The position numbers and the translations under genes were made by a program. A stretch of 34,762 nucleotides of DNA from the IMG/VR virus record IMGVR_UViG_3300037132_000037, positions 1 to 34,762 of that record; one strand, 5' to 3'. The DNA is from a virus. Numbering within the stretch: the first letter of the stretch is position 1; each line of letters opens with the position of its first letter. Of the stretch, positions 1-6,744 are shown piece after piece. The notes below the pieces were generated by a model. The model was not told where the DNA came from, made no database searches, and saw only the letters and a list, made by a program, of their open reading frames with translations.

Positions 1-158
1 ATGCCTCGACCTTGACTTCTGTTACTGCCACTTCCCAGGTAGTTGTCTCAAATGTCAATCTAACTATTGATTCAGTAATAACTATTGATATTACACAGGT
101 AGGAAGTTCTACTCCGGGCAAAGGTTTGAAAGTATATTTAATTGGAACGAGATTATAA
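1..158 (+). CDS. C-terminal end of a tail-tip protein (partial)
   Basis: An open frame enters from the left edge (codons in phase from base 3) and ends with TAA at 156-158, giving 51 residues rich in Thr, Val, Ser and Ile, a pattern typical of beta-structured tail proteins. It ends in KVYLIGTRL. If the right edge of the window is joined to the left edge, the last base (g) plus bases 1-2 (at) make one Asp codon, and this frame becomes the end of the tail gene that begins at 32878, for a product of about 680 residues. The sequence shows the frame match; that the ends really join is inference. Confidence 0.7.
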   Translation, partial: ASTLTSVTATSQVVVSNVNLTIDSVITIDITQVGSSTPGKGLKVYLIGTRL

Positions 159-176
159 ACTTAATAAATAAATATT

Positions 177-743
177 ATGATACCATGTGTATTAGTTCGC
201 AAGTCAACAAAGACAATTCTGAATCCTAATTGTGATTATCCAAGAATGGACGATCTTCCGGTAGTTGGGCTTGATCCTGATTTGATCTACCTGGCAAAAA
301 ATACGCCGTATCCCGAACCGGAGTATGATCCAAGAATTTATATTCTGATCACCCAGTTACCAGATTTGGCATCTCTTAATTTCGATACCATGCCTTCGCA
401 TCCCGACCATCCAAATATCAAAGAATATCGAATCACTTATACAACTGAGCAAAGGTTAAATGAAGCTATTTCTACTTCAATTGATAATGCCGAAAGTATC
501 GCTAATCAAAACGTATTCCCCGGAGAAGTTCAGGTAAAGTCCATGTTATTAGCTATTTCGAGCTTAATAAAACTTCAAAATAGTTTAAAACTTAACAAGG
601 ACGAGCAGAAAAATCTCGATACAGTCGTGGCGTATTCTTCAACTGTATGGGAAAATAACCAGATGGCACAGGAAAAAAAAACCTTATTAGCAACGAATCA
701 AATCCCTGATATTGACGCTGGGTTTCTAAAAGCAGTTTTATAA
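177..743 (+). CDS. Tail-associated protein, Bacteroidota phage type
   Basis: A 188-residue protein with no signal peptide or membrane segment. The N-terminal half is Pro/Asp/Tyr-rich (GLDPDLIYL near residues 31-39). The middle has RITYTTEQRL, and the C-terminal half is mostly helical with a charged tail. This resembles a family of unknown function often found just upstream of tail-fibre tip genes in Bacteroidota phages; I place it there from memory of the pattern, not from a search. The start is preceded by an A/T-rich leader without a Shine-Dalgarno site. Its stop codon overlaps the next start (TAATG), so the two are probably translationally coupled. A tail-fibre base or adaptor role is inference from position. 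Confidence 0.6.
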   Translation: MIPCVLVRKSTKTILNPNCDYPRMDDLPVVGLDPDLIYLAKNTPYPEPEYDPRIYILITQLPDLASLNFDTMPSHPDHPNIKEYRITYTTEQRLNEAISTSIDNAESIANQNVFPGEVQVKSMLLAISSLIKLQNSLKLNKDEQKNLDTVVAYSSTVWENNQMAQEKKTLLATNQIPDIDAGFLKAVL

Positions 744-1579
744 TGGAGAAAAAGATTAATCAACTTGATAACTTCCATAAAATTCATAAAAAGATGATGT
801 TTATTAATCCCTATCAATTCGGAGTCGCTTTTGATCCTTACGCTTCTGCTCTTATTGCCCGAATGACAGCAGCAGGAGAAACACCAACAGCAGCAAGACA
901 AACAGCTATTAATAATTGTATTGTAAGTTTAAAAGCAAACAGTCTATTTAATACACAATTCGATGTATTTGTAACAACACGAGGACACGGACCGTTATCA
1001 ACTAAAATGAACTGGATAAAGAATGCTAATACTGCTACATCAACAGCAAAAGTTACATATACTCAAGATGTTGGTTACAATCACGTTACAGCATCACACA
1101 GTGCAGCAGAATGTCTAAATACAAATTATACTCCAAGTACTTCAGGTAATTTGTTGGTATCAAATAATGCTTGTTTTGGAATTAAAGCAAGTGGTACAAT
1201 AGGTTCATCGGAAGGTTATCACGGTGGTTGTAATCTCGCAGGTGTTAATGGTACAACTTTGGGTTATACAGGAGGATGTATAAATGGTAATAGTACTGCT
1301 CACACACACGGTATTGCTGTTGGATATAATTGTGTAACAAGATTTCAAGCAAATCAATTAACATTTCATCAAAACACTAATACTTGGAATGTTGTTGGTG
1401 GTGAACAAGGATTATGCACAGTACCTTTATTTATTTTTCAATGTGACGTAAATGGTGGTTACTATTTAGGTGTTGATAAAACTGAAGTAAATGAATTGTA
1501 TTGGATGGGTAAAGGTATGACACAAGCACAATTTTTAACTTTTCAAACAATAATGAATGCGTATTTCGCAACATTTTAA
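743..1579 (+). CDS. Probable receptor-binding tail-tip protein
   Basis: A 278-residue protein. After a polar N-terminus comes a short helical module (ALIARMTAAGETPTAARQ, about residues 37-54) followed by a Gly/Thr/Asn/Ser-rich body and a C-terminal element with YWMGKGMTQAQFLTFQ. This helical-module plus beta-sandwich plus 'G-x-G-[ML]-[TS]' ending is the pattern of tail-fibre tip domains in Bacteroidota phages and prophages, where the body is lectin/LamG-like. Eight cysteines and many histidines stand out. Codon and word use (runs of aca, gca, ggt) look different from the genes on either side, which fits exchange of a host-range module. Receptor binding is inferred from domain type and place; the family resemblance is recalled, not searched. 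Confidence 0.65.
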   Translation: MEKKINQLDNFHKIHKKMMFINPYQFGVAFDPYASALIARMTAAGETPTAARQTAINNCIVSLKANSLFNTQFDVFVTTRGHGPLSTKMNWIKNANTATSTAKVTYTQDVGYNHVTASHSAAECLNTNYTPSTSGNLLVSNNACFGIKASGTIGSSEGYHGGCNLAGVNGTTLGYTGGCINGNSTAHTHGIAVGYNCVTRFQANQLTFHQNTNTWNVVGGEQGLCTVPLFIFQCDVNGGYYLGVDKTEVNELYWMGKGMTQAQFLTFQTIMNAYFATF

Positions 1580-1597
1580 TTGAATAAATCTAAAGAT

Positions 1598-1885
1598 ATG
1601 AAATTTATAATTTTTACAAAAGAACAGTCTGATAACATTCGGGGAATATACGACAAGGGGTTTTCAAGTCTTGAACCTATTACCGTATATCGTAATAAGT
1701 ATCTAATGGGAGTGAAGATACCTCTTACCGAAGTAGAAGAATATGCACTTCCAGAGAATTGTTTAGTAGATCCAAATTTATATCAGGTAAGAGGTTTTTT
1801 GCAATGTTTCCCTATTTATGATGCAAATTATTACCGAAAAGAAAAGGATATTGAGACAGGAGCAGAAACTTTAATATATTATTAA
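1598..1885 (+). CDS. Small tail-tip region protein
   Basis: I choose the ATG at 1598 (95 residues) over an in-frame TTG at 1580, because the ATG follows an A-rich stretch (aaatctaaagat). The protein is mixed alpha/beta with an acidic centre (LTEVEEYALPENC) and a Tyr-rich C-terminus. No signal peptide, membrane helix or known motif is seen. It sits directly behind the probable receptor-binding gene, so a chaperone or accessory role for the tip is possible, but nothing in the sequence shows it. Confidence 0.55.
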   Translation: MKFIIFTKEQSDNIRGIYDKGFSSLEPITVYRNKYLMGVKIPLTEVEEYALPENCLVDPNLYQVRGFLQCFPIYDANYYRKEKDIETGAETLIYY

Positions 1886-1923
1886 GGGAGATGATACTAA
1901 ACTCAACAATATATTAACCTGAA

Positions 1924-2316
1924 ATGATACACAAAGATTGCGATATGGAAGATAAGTTAACAAAGGCGGTTGAGGGCATGAGGGCTCAAAATCGCTGGTC
2001 TATGGGTCTTTTTCTCGGTATTTTAGTGGCGTTAATTATTTCTATCACTACAATAGGGACTAATCAAAAAGCAGACAATAAACAGCTAACAAAGATCAAT
2101 CAGGATTACATGCCTTATGAAGTTGTTAATGACCTGATAGAAAATACCGATAAATACATTTCAATTGTTCAGATTATTTCAAACTCGGCAAAAGACGACA
2201 CAAGATACCGTGAAGCGATTGATAATCGGAATAAGTTTCAAAGTGAAGCACTCAGGAGAATATCAATGTCGAAACGTAGCGGAGGGAGTGGTACTAATTC
2301 AGGAAGCAGTCAATAA
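1924..2316 (+). CDS. Small single-span membrane protein
   Basis: 130 residues with one clear hydrophobic helix (about residues 28-45, SMGLFLGILVALIISITT), a short charged N-terminus and a polar C-terminal domain of about 85 residues ending in a Ser/Gly-rich tail. A second in-frame ATG at 1945 (MEDKLTKAVEG) is an equally good start. It opens the group of four membrane or cell-wall genes up to 3732, so a part in lysis is likely from context. A holin has not been ruled out, but a single span with a large polar tail fits an accessory membrane protein better. Confidence 0.6.
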   Translation: MIHKDCDMEDKLTKAVEGMRAQNRWSMGLFLGILVALIISITTIGTNQKADNKQLTKINQDYMPYEVVNDLIENTDKYISIVQIISNSAKDDTRYREAIDNRNKFQSEALRRISMSKRSGGSGTNSGSSQ

Positions 2317-2323
2317 TTAGGAT

Positions 2324-2785
2324 ATGGAGTTAATTGTCTTTCGGAAATACTTTGGAGAGAAATATACAATCGGTAGGTTTTATGCTGATAATGTTTTGCT
2401 CTGTGATACTCTTGAGGATAAAGTTAGGGTCCTAAAAGACTTAAATCACGATGGAGACTTTACGGACCCCGGCGAGGGTAAGATTATGGGAAAGACTGCT
2501 ATTCCATGCGGACGTTATCAGGTAGTTATGCAAATGTTTCAAAGACACAATAGAATGACACCACTTCTTTTGAAAGTCCCAGGATTTACAGAGATATTCA
2601 TACACGCAGGGACGGATGAGGGATGGACGGCCGGATGTGTACTTGTTGGAGAAAACAAACTAAAAGGTAAATTAGTAAATTCTCCATACTGGGAATCACA
2701 TATTTCCAAGTTAGTCACAGATGCGATTGCAAACAAACAAGAGGTATTTTTGACAGTAAAGCAAATGGATCCTTATAAATGTTAA
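2324..2785 (+). CDS. DUF5675-like protein of the lysis cassette
   Basis: 153 residues. The signature is FIHAGTDEGWTAGCVLVGEN (about residues 91-110): a His-x-Gly pair followed by Gly-Cys, the pattern of DUF5675, with the usual N-terminal RxYFGEKYTIGRFYADN strands and KTAIPCGRYQV. The His and Cys arrangement recalls L,D-transpeptidase (YkuD)-type active sites, so a murein-directed role has been suggested for this family; that is not proven. It has no signal peptide, so it would need a holin to reach the wall. It lies between two membrane-protein genes, which supports a lysis role. Confidence 0.7.
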   Translation: MELIVFRKYFGEKYTIGRFYADNVLLCDTLEDKVRVLKDLNHDGDFTDPGEGKIMGKTAIPCGRYQVVMQMFQRHNRMTPLLLKVPGFTEIFIHAGTDEGWTAGCVLVGENKLKGKLVNSPYWESHISKLVTDAIANKQEVFLTVKQMDPYKC

Positions 2786-2786
2786 T

Positions 2787-3056
2787 ATGAAAAACGCAAA
2801 AGATTATTTTCAGTACATTCTTGGAGGCTTAATCGTTATTGGCTTCTTTATTCTACTTTACATGTTGGCAGCAAAAGAAGTGCCGGACCCGAATAAAGAC
2901 CTCTTAAACCTCGTCGTAGGTGCTTTGATTGGCAGTTTTGCAACGGTCGTCGGGTATTTTTACGGAAGTAGTTCGTCAAGTGCTAAAAAAGATGAAGTAA
3001 TTTCACAACAATTAACTAATAAAACTGATGAAAATACTACAATTTCTGAAAAGTAA
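2787..3056 (+). CDS. Holin-like two-span membrane protein
   Basis: 89 residues with two hydrophobic helices (about residues 10-28 and 41-60) joined by a short polar loop (AKEVPDPNKDLL), then a Ser-rich stretch (YGSSSSSAKKDE) and a charged tail. Size, two spans, charged C-terminus and place directly after the DUF5675-like gene fit a class II-type holin. It starts one base after the upstream stop and overlaps the next gene by 29 bases, so the three are tightly coupled. The holin call is inference; no family signature was recognised beyond topology. Confidence 0.6.
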   Translation: MKNAKDYFQYILGGLIVIGFFILLYMLAAKEVPDPNKDLLNLVVGALIGSFATVVGYFYGSSSSSAKKDEVISQQLTNKTDENTTISEK

Positions 3057-3732
3057 CTGGAAAGTCACTCTGATAATTGCCGGAGTGCTATTTGTAATTC
3101 TGTTCTACTCTTTTAAACAAGGTCAGATAAAAAGACTCACTGCAAAGATCACTACTTTGGAAATGGGTAATTTTGCGCTTAATAACGACCGGTTAAATTT
3201 AGAGTTTATTAATAAAAAACTAACATTTGATAATTCAGTCATATCGGTTAAAAACGACTCTTTAAAAAAAGTACTCGCTAAATACCAGGCTCAACTTGTC
3301 GAGATGAAGAAATCCCATCAGGCGGAACTGGACGACTTGAAAAAGATCCCGCCTGATATTGTTTACGTCAATTTGAATAACATATTTCCGAATGTTAATA
3401 ATGAACCTTTGAAATATCCATTTGCAGCGCAGCAGATAGGGCTGTTTTACCGTAATACAATCGAATTGGGTAATCTTACAGAGGAATACATAGGGCTCGG
3501 CAAATCGCTTAATACATGCCTTAGTCTGAATAATGGTTTTGAGTCTTCTGTTTCAAATCTGAATAAACAGATCAGTAACTACAAATCTGATATTGCTAAA
3601 TGTGATCTTCAGGGCGTGAATTATACTAAAAATATCGAAATCTTAAATAAGCAGGTTAAGAATAAGACGTTTTGGAATAGGACACTTTTAGGAACCGAAC
3701 TTATAACAGTACTACTCTTCGTATTAAAATAG
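3028..3732 (+). CDS. Membrane-anchored coiled-coil protein, spanin-like
   Basis: 234 residues. An N-terminal membrane anchor (about residues 11-28, KVTLIIAGVLFVILFYSF) is followed by a long heptad-rich coiled coil (about 33-105), a Pro/Asn-containing middle (IPPDIVYVNLNNIFPN), a second coiled stretch (about 170-215) and a weakly hydrophobic C-terminus. This layout resembles an inner-membrane spanin or another periplasm-crossing protein, and the gene is last in the lysis group. No embedded lipoprotein partner was seen in another frame, so it may not be a classical two-part spanin. It ends 23 bases before a strong terminator and is thus the last gene of the late transcript. Confidence 0.5.
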   Translation: MKILQFLKSNWKVTLIIAGVLFVILFYSFKQGQIKRLTAKITTLEMGNFALNNDRLNLEFINKKLTFDNSVISVKNDSLKKVLAKYQAQLVEMKKSHQAELDDLKKIPPDIVYVNLNNIFPNVNNEPLKYPFAAQQIGLFYRNTIELGNLTEEYIGLGKSLNTCLSLNNGFESSVSNLNKQISNYKSDIAKCDLQGVNYTKNIEILNKQVKNKTFWNRTLLGTELITVLLFVLK

Positions 3733-3755
3733 TTTTCAGGGTTAGTTAGTTTTGG

Positions 3756-3791
3756 CGGGCGGGTGTAAGGGTTTCACTCGCTCGTTTTTTT
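3756..3791 (+). terminator. Rho-independent terminator ending the late operon
   Basis: A 10-bp stem CGGGCGGGTG / CACTCGCTCG (3756-3765 with 3775-3784, including G-U pairs), a 9-base loop and a run of seven T (3785-3791). It stands right after the last lysis gene and before the early region, so it marks the late-to-early boundary. Confidence 0.85.
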
Positions 3792-3823
3792 ATTTCATAC
3801 AGTCAGAACACCATTTCAAAAAC

Positions 3824-3837
3824 ATGTTAAAGAACAT
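3824..3837. promoter_or_regulatory. Inverted repeat ATGTT-N4-AACAT, possible operator
   Basis: ATGTTAAAGAACAT is a perfect 5-4-5 inverted repeat in the gap before the first early gene. A second copy with the same arms (ATGTTTTATAACAT) is at 22749-22762 in the gap before the late operon. No other copies were noticed. It shares the ATG...CAT outer bases and 5-4-5 geometry with the TGAC-type sites described below. An operator role is inference. Confidence 0.35.
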
Positions 3838-3882
3838 TTTAAATAATTGCTAAATAATTAGGAATATTAAAAGTATTAGTAG

Positions 3883-3890
3883 TATATTTA
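3883..3890 (+). promoter_or_regulatory. Probable early promoter, -7 box TATATTTA
   Basis: TATATTTA fits the Bacteroidota -7 pattern TAnnTTTG except for the last base, and lies 23 bases before the ATG at 3914. The sequence 35 bp upstream (TGCTAAATAATT at 3848) matches the TGAC-type motif only weakly. It would drive the first early genes after the terminator. Confidence 0.45.
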
Positions 3891-3913
3891 CATGAAAATT
3901 AAAACTAACAGAT

Positions 3914-4102
3914 ATGACAAAGAAAAAAGAAACTTCAAAAATGGTAATTGAATTAACCCGCTCAGACAGGGCTAAGCTCAAAGAATTACAAGGCAAACTC
4001 GAAGGTCTAAGTATTGACCGGACTCTTTCAGAACTCGCCGCAGAGTGTTTAACAGCAGGTATTGATGTTAAATCATTTGCAGTAAATAATACAATATCAT
4101 GA
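3914..4102 (+). CDS. Small ribbon-helix-helix-like protein
   Basis: 62 residues: basic N-terminus, one beta strand (KMVIELT), helix (RSDRAKLKELQGKLEG) and second helix (TLSELAAECLTAGI). Strand-helix-helix with this length is the pattern of Arc/CopG/MetJ DNA-binding proteins, which bind short palindromes as dimers. It is the first gene after the late terminator and follows a palindrome at 3824-3837. It is the best candidate in the window for a protein that reads the repeated operator-like sites. DNA binding is inferred from predicted fold only. Confidence 0.5.
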   Translation: MTKKKETSKMVIELTRSDRAKLKELQGKLEGLSIDRTLSELAAECLTAGIDVKSFAVNNTIS

Positions 4103-4287
4103 CAGTCATAACAGAATTAGGAAACTGCAAAACCCTCTCGGAGGTAAAACAGATCGAGCGGAAATATTACGATATACTTCCCGACAATCAGAAATGGGAA
4201 TTACTCAACTGGTGTCATCATGCTTCGATGAGGATAACTCGAGTTGAACAGGAAAAGAAATTATCATGGGCAAATAAACTGAATTAA
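4099..4287 (+). CDS. Small hypothetical protein
   Basis: 62 residues, overlapping the upstream stop by four bases (ATGA), so probably translated together with it. Helical and charged, with two neighbouring histidines (WCHHASMRI). No known motif or membrane segment. Function unknown. Confidence 0.6.
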   Translation: MTVITELGNCKTLSEVKQIERKYYDILPDNQKWELLNWCHHASMRITRVEQEKKLSWANKLN

Positions 4288-4308
4288 AATAACTAAAAAC
4301 CTGAAAAA

Positions 4309-5193
4309 ATGAAAACTATTTATTTATGGGTAACTAATGAAGGATGGACTTCATTTGATTTTGATGCACCTGAAACAAAACAGGCATTAATTGATAGAAA
4401 AATAACTATCAGTAACTCTGCGGAAATCGGTGCCTATGCGAAAATCGGTGCCTATGCGGAAATCGGTTACTCTGCGAAAATCGGTGCCTCTGCGAAAATC
4501 GGTGCCTCTGCGGAAATCGGTGCCTATGCGAAAATCGGTTACTCTGCGGAAATCGGTGCCTATGCGAAAATCGGTGCCTATGCGGAAATCGGTTACTCTG
4601 CGAAAATCGGTGCCTCTGCGAAAATCGGTGCCTCTGCGGAAATCGGTGCCTCTGCGGAAATCGGTGCCTATGCGGAAATCGGTGCCTATGCGGAAATCGG
4701 TTACTCTGCGGAAATCGGTGCCTATGCGAAAATCGGTTACTCTGCGAAAATCGGTGCCTCTGCGAAAATCGGTGCCTCTGCGGAAATCGGTGCCTATGCG
4801 AAAATCGGTGCCTATGCGGAAATCGGTGCCTATGCGAAAATCGGTGCCTCTGCGGAAATCGGTGCCTCTGCGGAAATCGGTGCCTCTGCGGAAATCGGTG
4901 CCTATGCGAAAATCGGTGCCTCTGCGAAAATCGGTGCCTCTGCGGAAATCGGTGCCTCTGAAATAATTATAAAAACCCTTTTCATAACCGGCACGAAGCA
5001 TACTGTTACGTGGTGGGGAAAAGACATCATTAATATAGGATGTCATAAAAAAGAAATTGAATGGTGGCTTGAAAATGGTACGGCGGTTGCTGAAAGAGAA
5101 GGATATACTCCCGATCAGATTAACGAATACAGGCAGTATGTTGCTATTTGCGCTGAACTTCAAAAAAATACTACCATTGAGGTTAAACCATGA
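4309..5193 (+). CDS. Hexapeptide-repeat (left-handed beta-helix) protein
   Basis: 294 residues in three parts. Residues 1-33 are a unique N-terminus (YLWVTNEGWTSFDF). About residues 34-219 are about 30 successive six-residue repeats of the form I-G-[AY]-[YS]-A-[KE], matching the [LIV]-G-x4 hexapeptide rule of left-handed beta-helix proteins (three repeats per coil, so about ten coils). Residues 220-294 are a unique domain with HTVTWWGKDIINIGCHKKEI. The helix part resembles that of acyltransferases, but no catalytic His loop interrupts it, so a structural or binding rod is more likely than an enzyme. The start follows a leader (aactaaaaacctgaaaaa) similar to that before 7967. The stop codon forms part of the promoter motif at 5191. 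The role is unknown. Confidence 0.8.
   Translation: MKTIYLWVTNEGWTSFDFDAPETKQALIDRKITISNSAEIGAYAKIGAYAEIGYSAKIGASAKIGASAEIGAYAKIGYSAEIGAYAKIGAYAEIGYSAKIGASAKIGASAEIGASAEIGAYAEIGAYAEIGYSAEIGAYAKIGYSAKIGASAKIGASAEIGAYAKIGAYAEIGAYAKIGASAEIGASAEIGASAEIGAYAKIGASAKIGASAEIGASEIIIKTLFITGTKHTVTWWGKDIINIGCHKKEIEWWLENGTAVAEREGYTPDQINEYRQYVAICAELQKNTTIEVKP
4426..4959 (+). repeat. 18-bp tandem repeat array, about 30 units
   Basis: Each unit is atc-ggt-(gcc or tac)-(tat or tct)-gcg-(aaa or gaa), in frame with the host gene. Twenty-nine full units run 4426-4947, with a partial thirtieth. Variation is confined to three codons, and only three body types occur (GAYA, GASA, GYSA). Units 1-5 and 8-12 are identical in order, pointing to block duplication. 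Because the unit is 18 bp without stops, open frames appear on both strands across the array; these are by-products. Confidence 0.95.
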
Positions 5194-5233
5194 CAAATAT
5201 CAGCAATTACTATAAATCAAATAAATAAATTTA
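5191..5233 (+). promoter_or_regulatory. TGAC-type promoter/operator module, copy 1
   Basis: Near-palindrome TGACAAATATCA (5191-5202), then 23 bp, then the -7-like box TAAATTTA (5226-5233). The stretch aaatcaaataaataaattt just before and in the box is identical to that of the copy at 13016. The ATG at 5237 is only three bases after the box, so the transcript would be leaderless or nearly so. Confidence 0.7.
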
Positions 5234-5236
5234 GTC

Positions 5237-5401
5237 ATGAAAAATTTAAACGACATTAACCCCGAAAGTTTCTACCAAGAATTTAGCGAAGAAATATACG
5301 ATAGAGATGAAGACGTAACCGAAGAATCCCGAATCTGTGAAGCCTGTAAAGGCCAAATCATTGATGGCAAATGTATTTATGGATGTGATGATGTAATTTA
5401 A
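5237..5401 (+). CDS. Small acidic protein with a zinc-ribbon-like C-terminus
   Basis: 54 residues. The acidic N-terminal part (SEEIYDRDEDVTEE) is followed by CEACKGQIIDGKCIYGC, giving two cysteine pairs that could hold one zinc ion. It directly follows promoter copy 1. Too short for many gene finders but with clear coding bias. Function unknown; a DNA- or RNA-polymerase-binding regulator is one possibility. Confidence 0.6.
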   Translation: MKNLNDINPESFYQEFSEEIYDRDEDVTEESRICEACKGQIIDGKCIYGCDDVI

Positions 5402-5411
5402 AACTGATAAA

Positions 5412-5588
5412 ATGAAAAAACTATTAACTGTTATTATTGGAATATTGTTTGTTTGGCTTATTACACTACTTCCGCCATTGCCACAAAAAGAATTATCTAT
5501 TACTGCAATTCCTGTTATATTACTCGGAGTTGATGTGATATACTTTATTATGTTATGCTTCTGGTCTGATGATGATCCGGCATTTTAA
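5412..5588 (+). CDS. Small two-span membrane protein
   Basis: 58 residues with two hydrophobic helices (about 4-20 and 30-50), separated by PPLPQKE, and an acidic end (WSDDDPAF). Its ATG lies ten bases after the previous stop, and promoter copy 2 begins three bases after its own stop. An early membrane protein may act in superinfection exclusion, but nothing here shows that. Confidence 0.6.
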   Translation: MKKLLTVIIGILFVWLITLLPPLPQKELSITAIPVILLGVDVIYFIMLCFWSDDDPAF

Positions 5589-5590
5589 CC

Positions 5591-5633
5591 TGACATTTAT
5601 CATCTTTTATTAATCAATCCTTATGTAGCTTTA
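5591..5633 (+). promoter_or_regulatory. TGAC-type promoter/operator module, copy 2
   Basis: TGACATTTATCA (5591-5602), 23 bp, then TAGCTTTA (5626-5633). It lies before the recombination module; the ATG at 5647 is 13 bases after the box. Confidence 0.7.
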
Positions 5634-5646
5634 TAAAAAAATAATT

Positions 5647-6141
5647 ATGGAAACTAAAACCCACTGGAGAAAAGTGTTTTTATCTGACTATCTTGGTTCA
5701 TGCGACCTAGAGGACGGAAAGGATCTGAAGGCAGTAATTAAAAACGTTACTGTAAAAGAAGTAAAAGGAACGGACGGAAAGGCACAGGAACGGAATGTTG
5801 CGACCTTTACGGATGCTAATTTGAAACCGATGATTTTAAATTCAACTAATTGCAAGTTGATTAAGAAGTTTGCAAAGTCGGTCTTTATTAACGACTGGAA
5901 TAACGTTCCGATACAAATCTATGTAAAGGACGATATTAAGGCTTTTGGCGAGGTTACGGAAGGATTAAGGATAAGACCTACCCAGCCGGTAATGAGTAAG
6001 CCAAAACTTATCCCTACTATTCAGGCATGGAATAAAGCGATTGAGTATTTAAAAACTCCTGCCGGAACTATTGATGGAATTAAAACCCGGTACGAATTAA
6101 CCCCAGAGAATGAAGAACTTTTAAAAGCTGCAATTTTATGA
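5647..6141 (+). CDS. Recombination-module protein, partner of the YqaJ-type exonuclease
   Basis: 164 residues with no membrane segment. Features are the N-terminal HWRKVFLSDYLGS, a beta-rich body with LKAVIKNVTVKEV and LKPMILNSTNCK (about residues 59-70), and RIRPTQP near 110. This combination is familiar from Bacteroidota phages, where the gene sits next to a lambda-exonuclease-like gene; the body may be an OB-like fold. It overlaps the exonuclease start by four bases (ATGA). A single-strand binding or exonuclease-helper role is inference. Confidence 0.6.
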   Translation: METKTHWRKVFLSDYLGSCDLEDGKDLKAVIKNVTVKEVKGTDGKAQERNVATFTDANLKPMILNSTNCKLIKKFAKSVFINDWNNVPIQIYVKDDIKAFGEVTEGLRIRPTQPVMSKPKLIPTIQAWNKAIEYLKTPAGTIDGIKTRYELTPENEELLKAAIL

Positions 6142-6740
6142 TACATCACGACATCGACCAGAACTCTGAGGAATGGATGGAATTACGAGGCGGTAAATTT
6201 ACAGCTTCAACCTTTGCTGATCTTTTCATGAAAAAAGATACAAAGACTTACAAGAATGCGATTATCAAAGTAGCTTACGAAAGAGTTACCGGAGAATGTG
6301 AAGAAAGCTATTCAAATAAATGGATGCAAAGGGGACACGAAAAAGAACCATTTGCAGTTGAAAATTATGAACTACTTTCTTTTAATTCATGCGAGCCCGC
6401 CGGATTCTATGAGTATGACGAATTTACCGGAGCAAGTCCAGACCGGAAAATAATAGGTTTAAATGGCGGCTGCGAATTTAAATGTCCTTCATTTCAGATT
6501 TATAACGAGTATCTTGAAACCGGCAAGATTCCAAAGGATTACTACTGGCAGATTATCGGTCAATTACTTTGTACCGGATGGGACTTTATAGACTATATGC
6601 CGTATTCAAGTCCTAAACTAAAACAAATACTCATGAGAGTAGAAAGAAGTGAACATGAAGCATCTATTGAGCAATTGAAACAACAGTTATTAATTTGTAT
6701 TGAAGAGGTTAAAATATTAATAGAACGCATCAAACAGTAA
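6138..6740 (+). CDS. YqaJ-type (lambda exonuclease-like) recombination nuclease
   Basis: 200 residues. It has the order of conserved elements of the YqaJ/lambda-Exo family: EEWMELRGGKFTAS (11-24), GHEKEPFAVENYE (66-78), SPD with Asp102, GGCEFKCP with Glu113 and Lys115, and YYWQIIGQLLCTG (135-147). Asp102, Glu113 and Lys115 fit the PD-(D/E)xK metal site. These enzymes digest one strand of duplex DNA from an end and feed single-strand annealing. The neighbours on both sides (putative helper and SSB-like protein) agree with a recombination operon. Confidence 0.88.
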   Translation: MIHHDIDQNSEEWMELRGGKFTASTFADLFMKKDTKTYKNAIIKVAYERVTGECEESYSNKWMQRGHEKEPFAVENYELLSFNSCEPAGFYEYDEFTGASPDRKIIGLNGGCEFKCPSFQIYNEYLETGKIPKDYYWQIIGQLLCTGWDFIDYMPYSSPKLKQILMRVERSEHEASIEQLKQQLLICIEEVKILIERIKQ

Positions 6741-6744
6741 TATT

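Noticed and set aside
743-1579. Diversity-generating retroelement target
   Set aside because: The gene looks like a host-range module, but no reverse transcriptase gene or template repeat was found in the window.
4426-4959. CRISPR array
   Set aside because: Units are contiguous 18-mers without spacers and lie inside a coding frame; no cas genes are present.
4387-5196. Long open frames on the minus strand and in the second plus frame across the repeat array
   Set aside because: An 18-bp repeat without stops leaves several frames open. The products are monotone (RGTDFR or MRKSVP repeats) with no start context, while the 4309 frame has unique ends and a hexapeptide fold.
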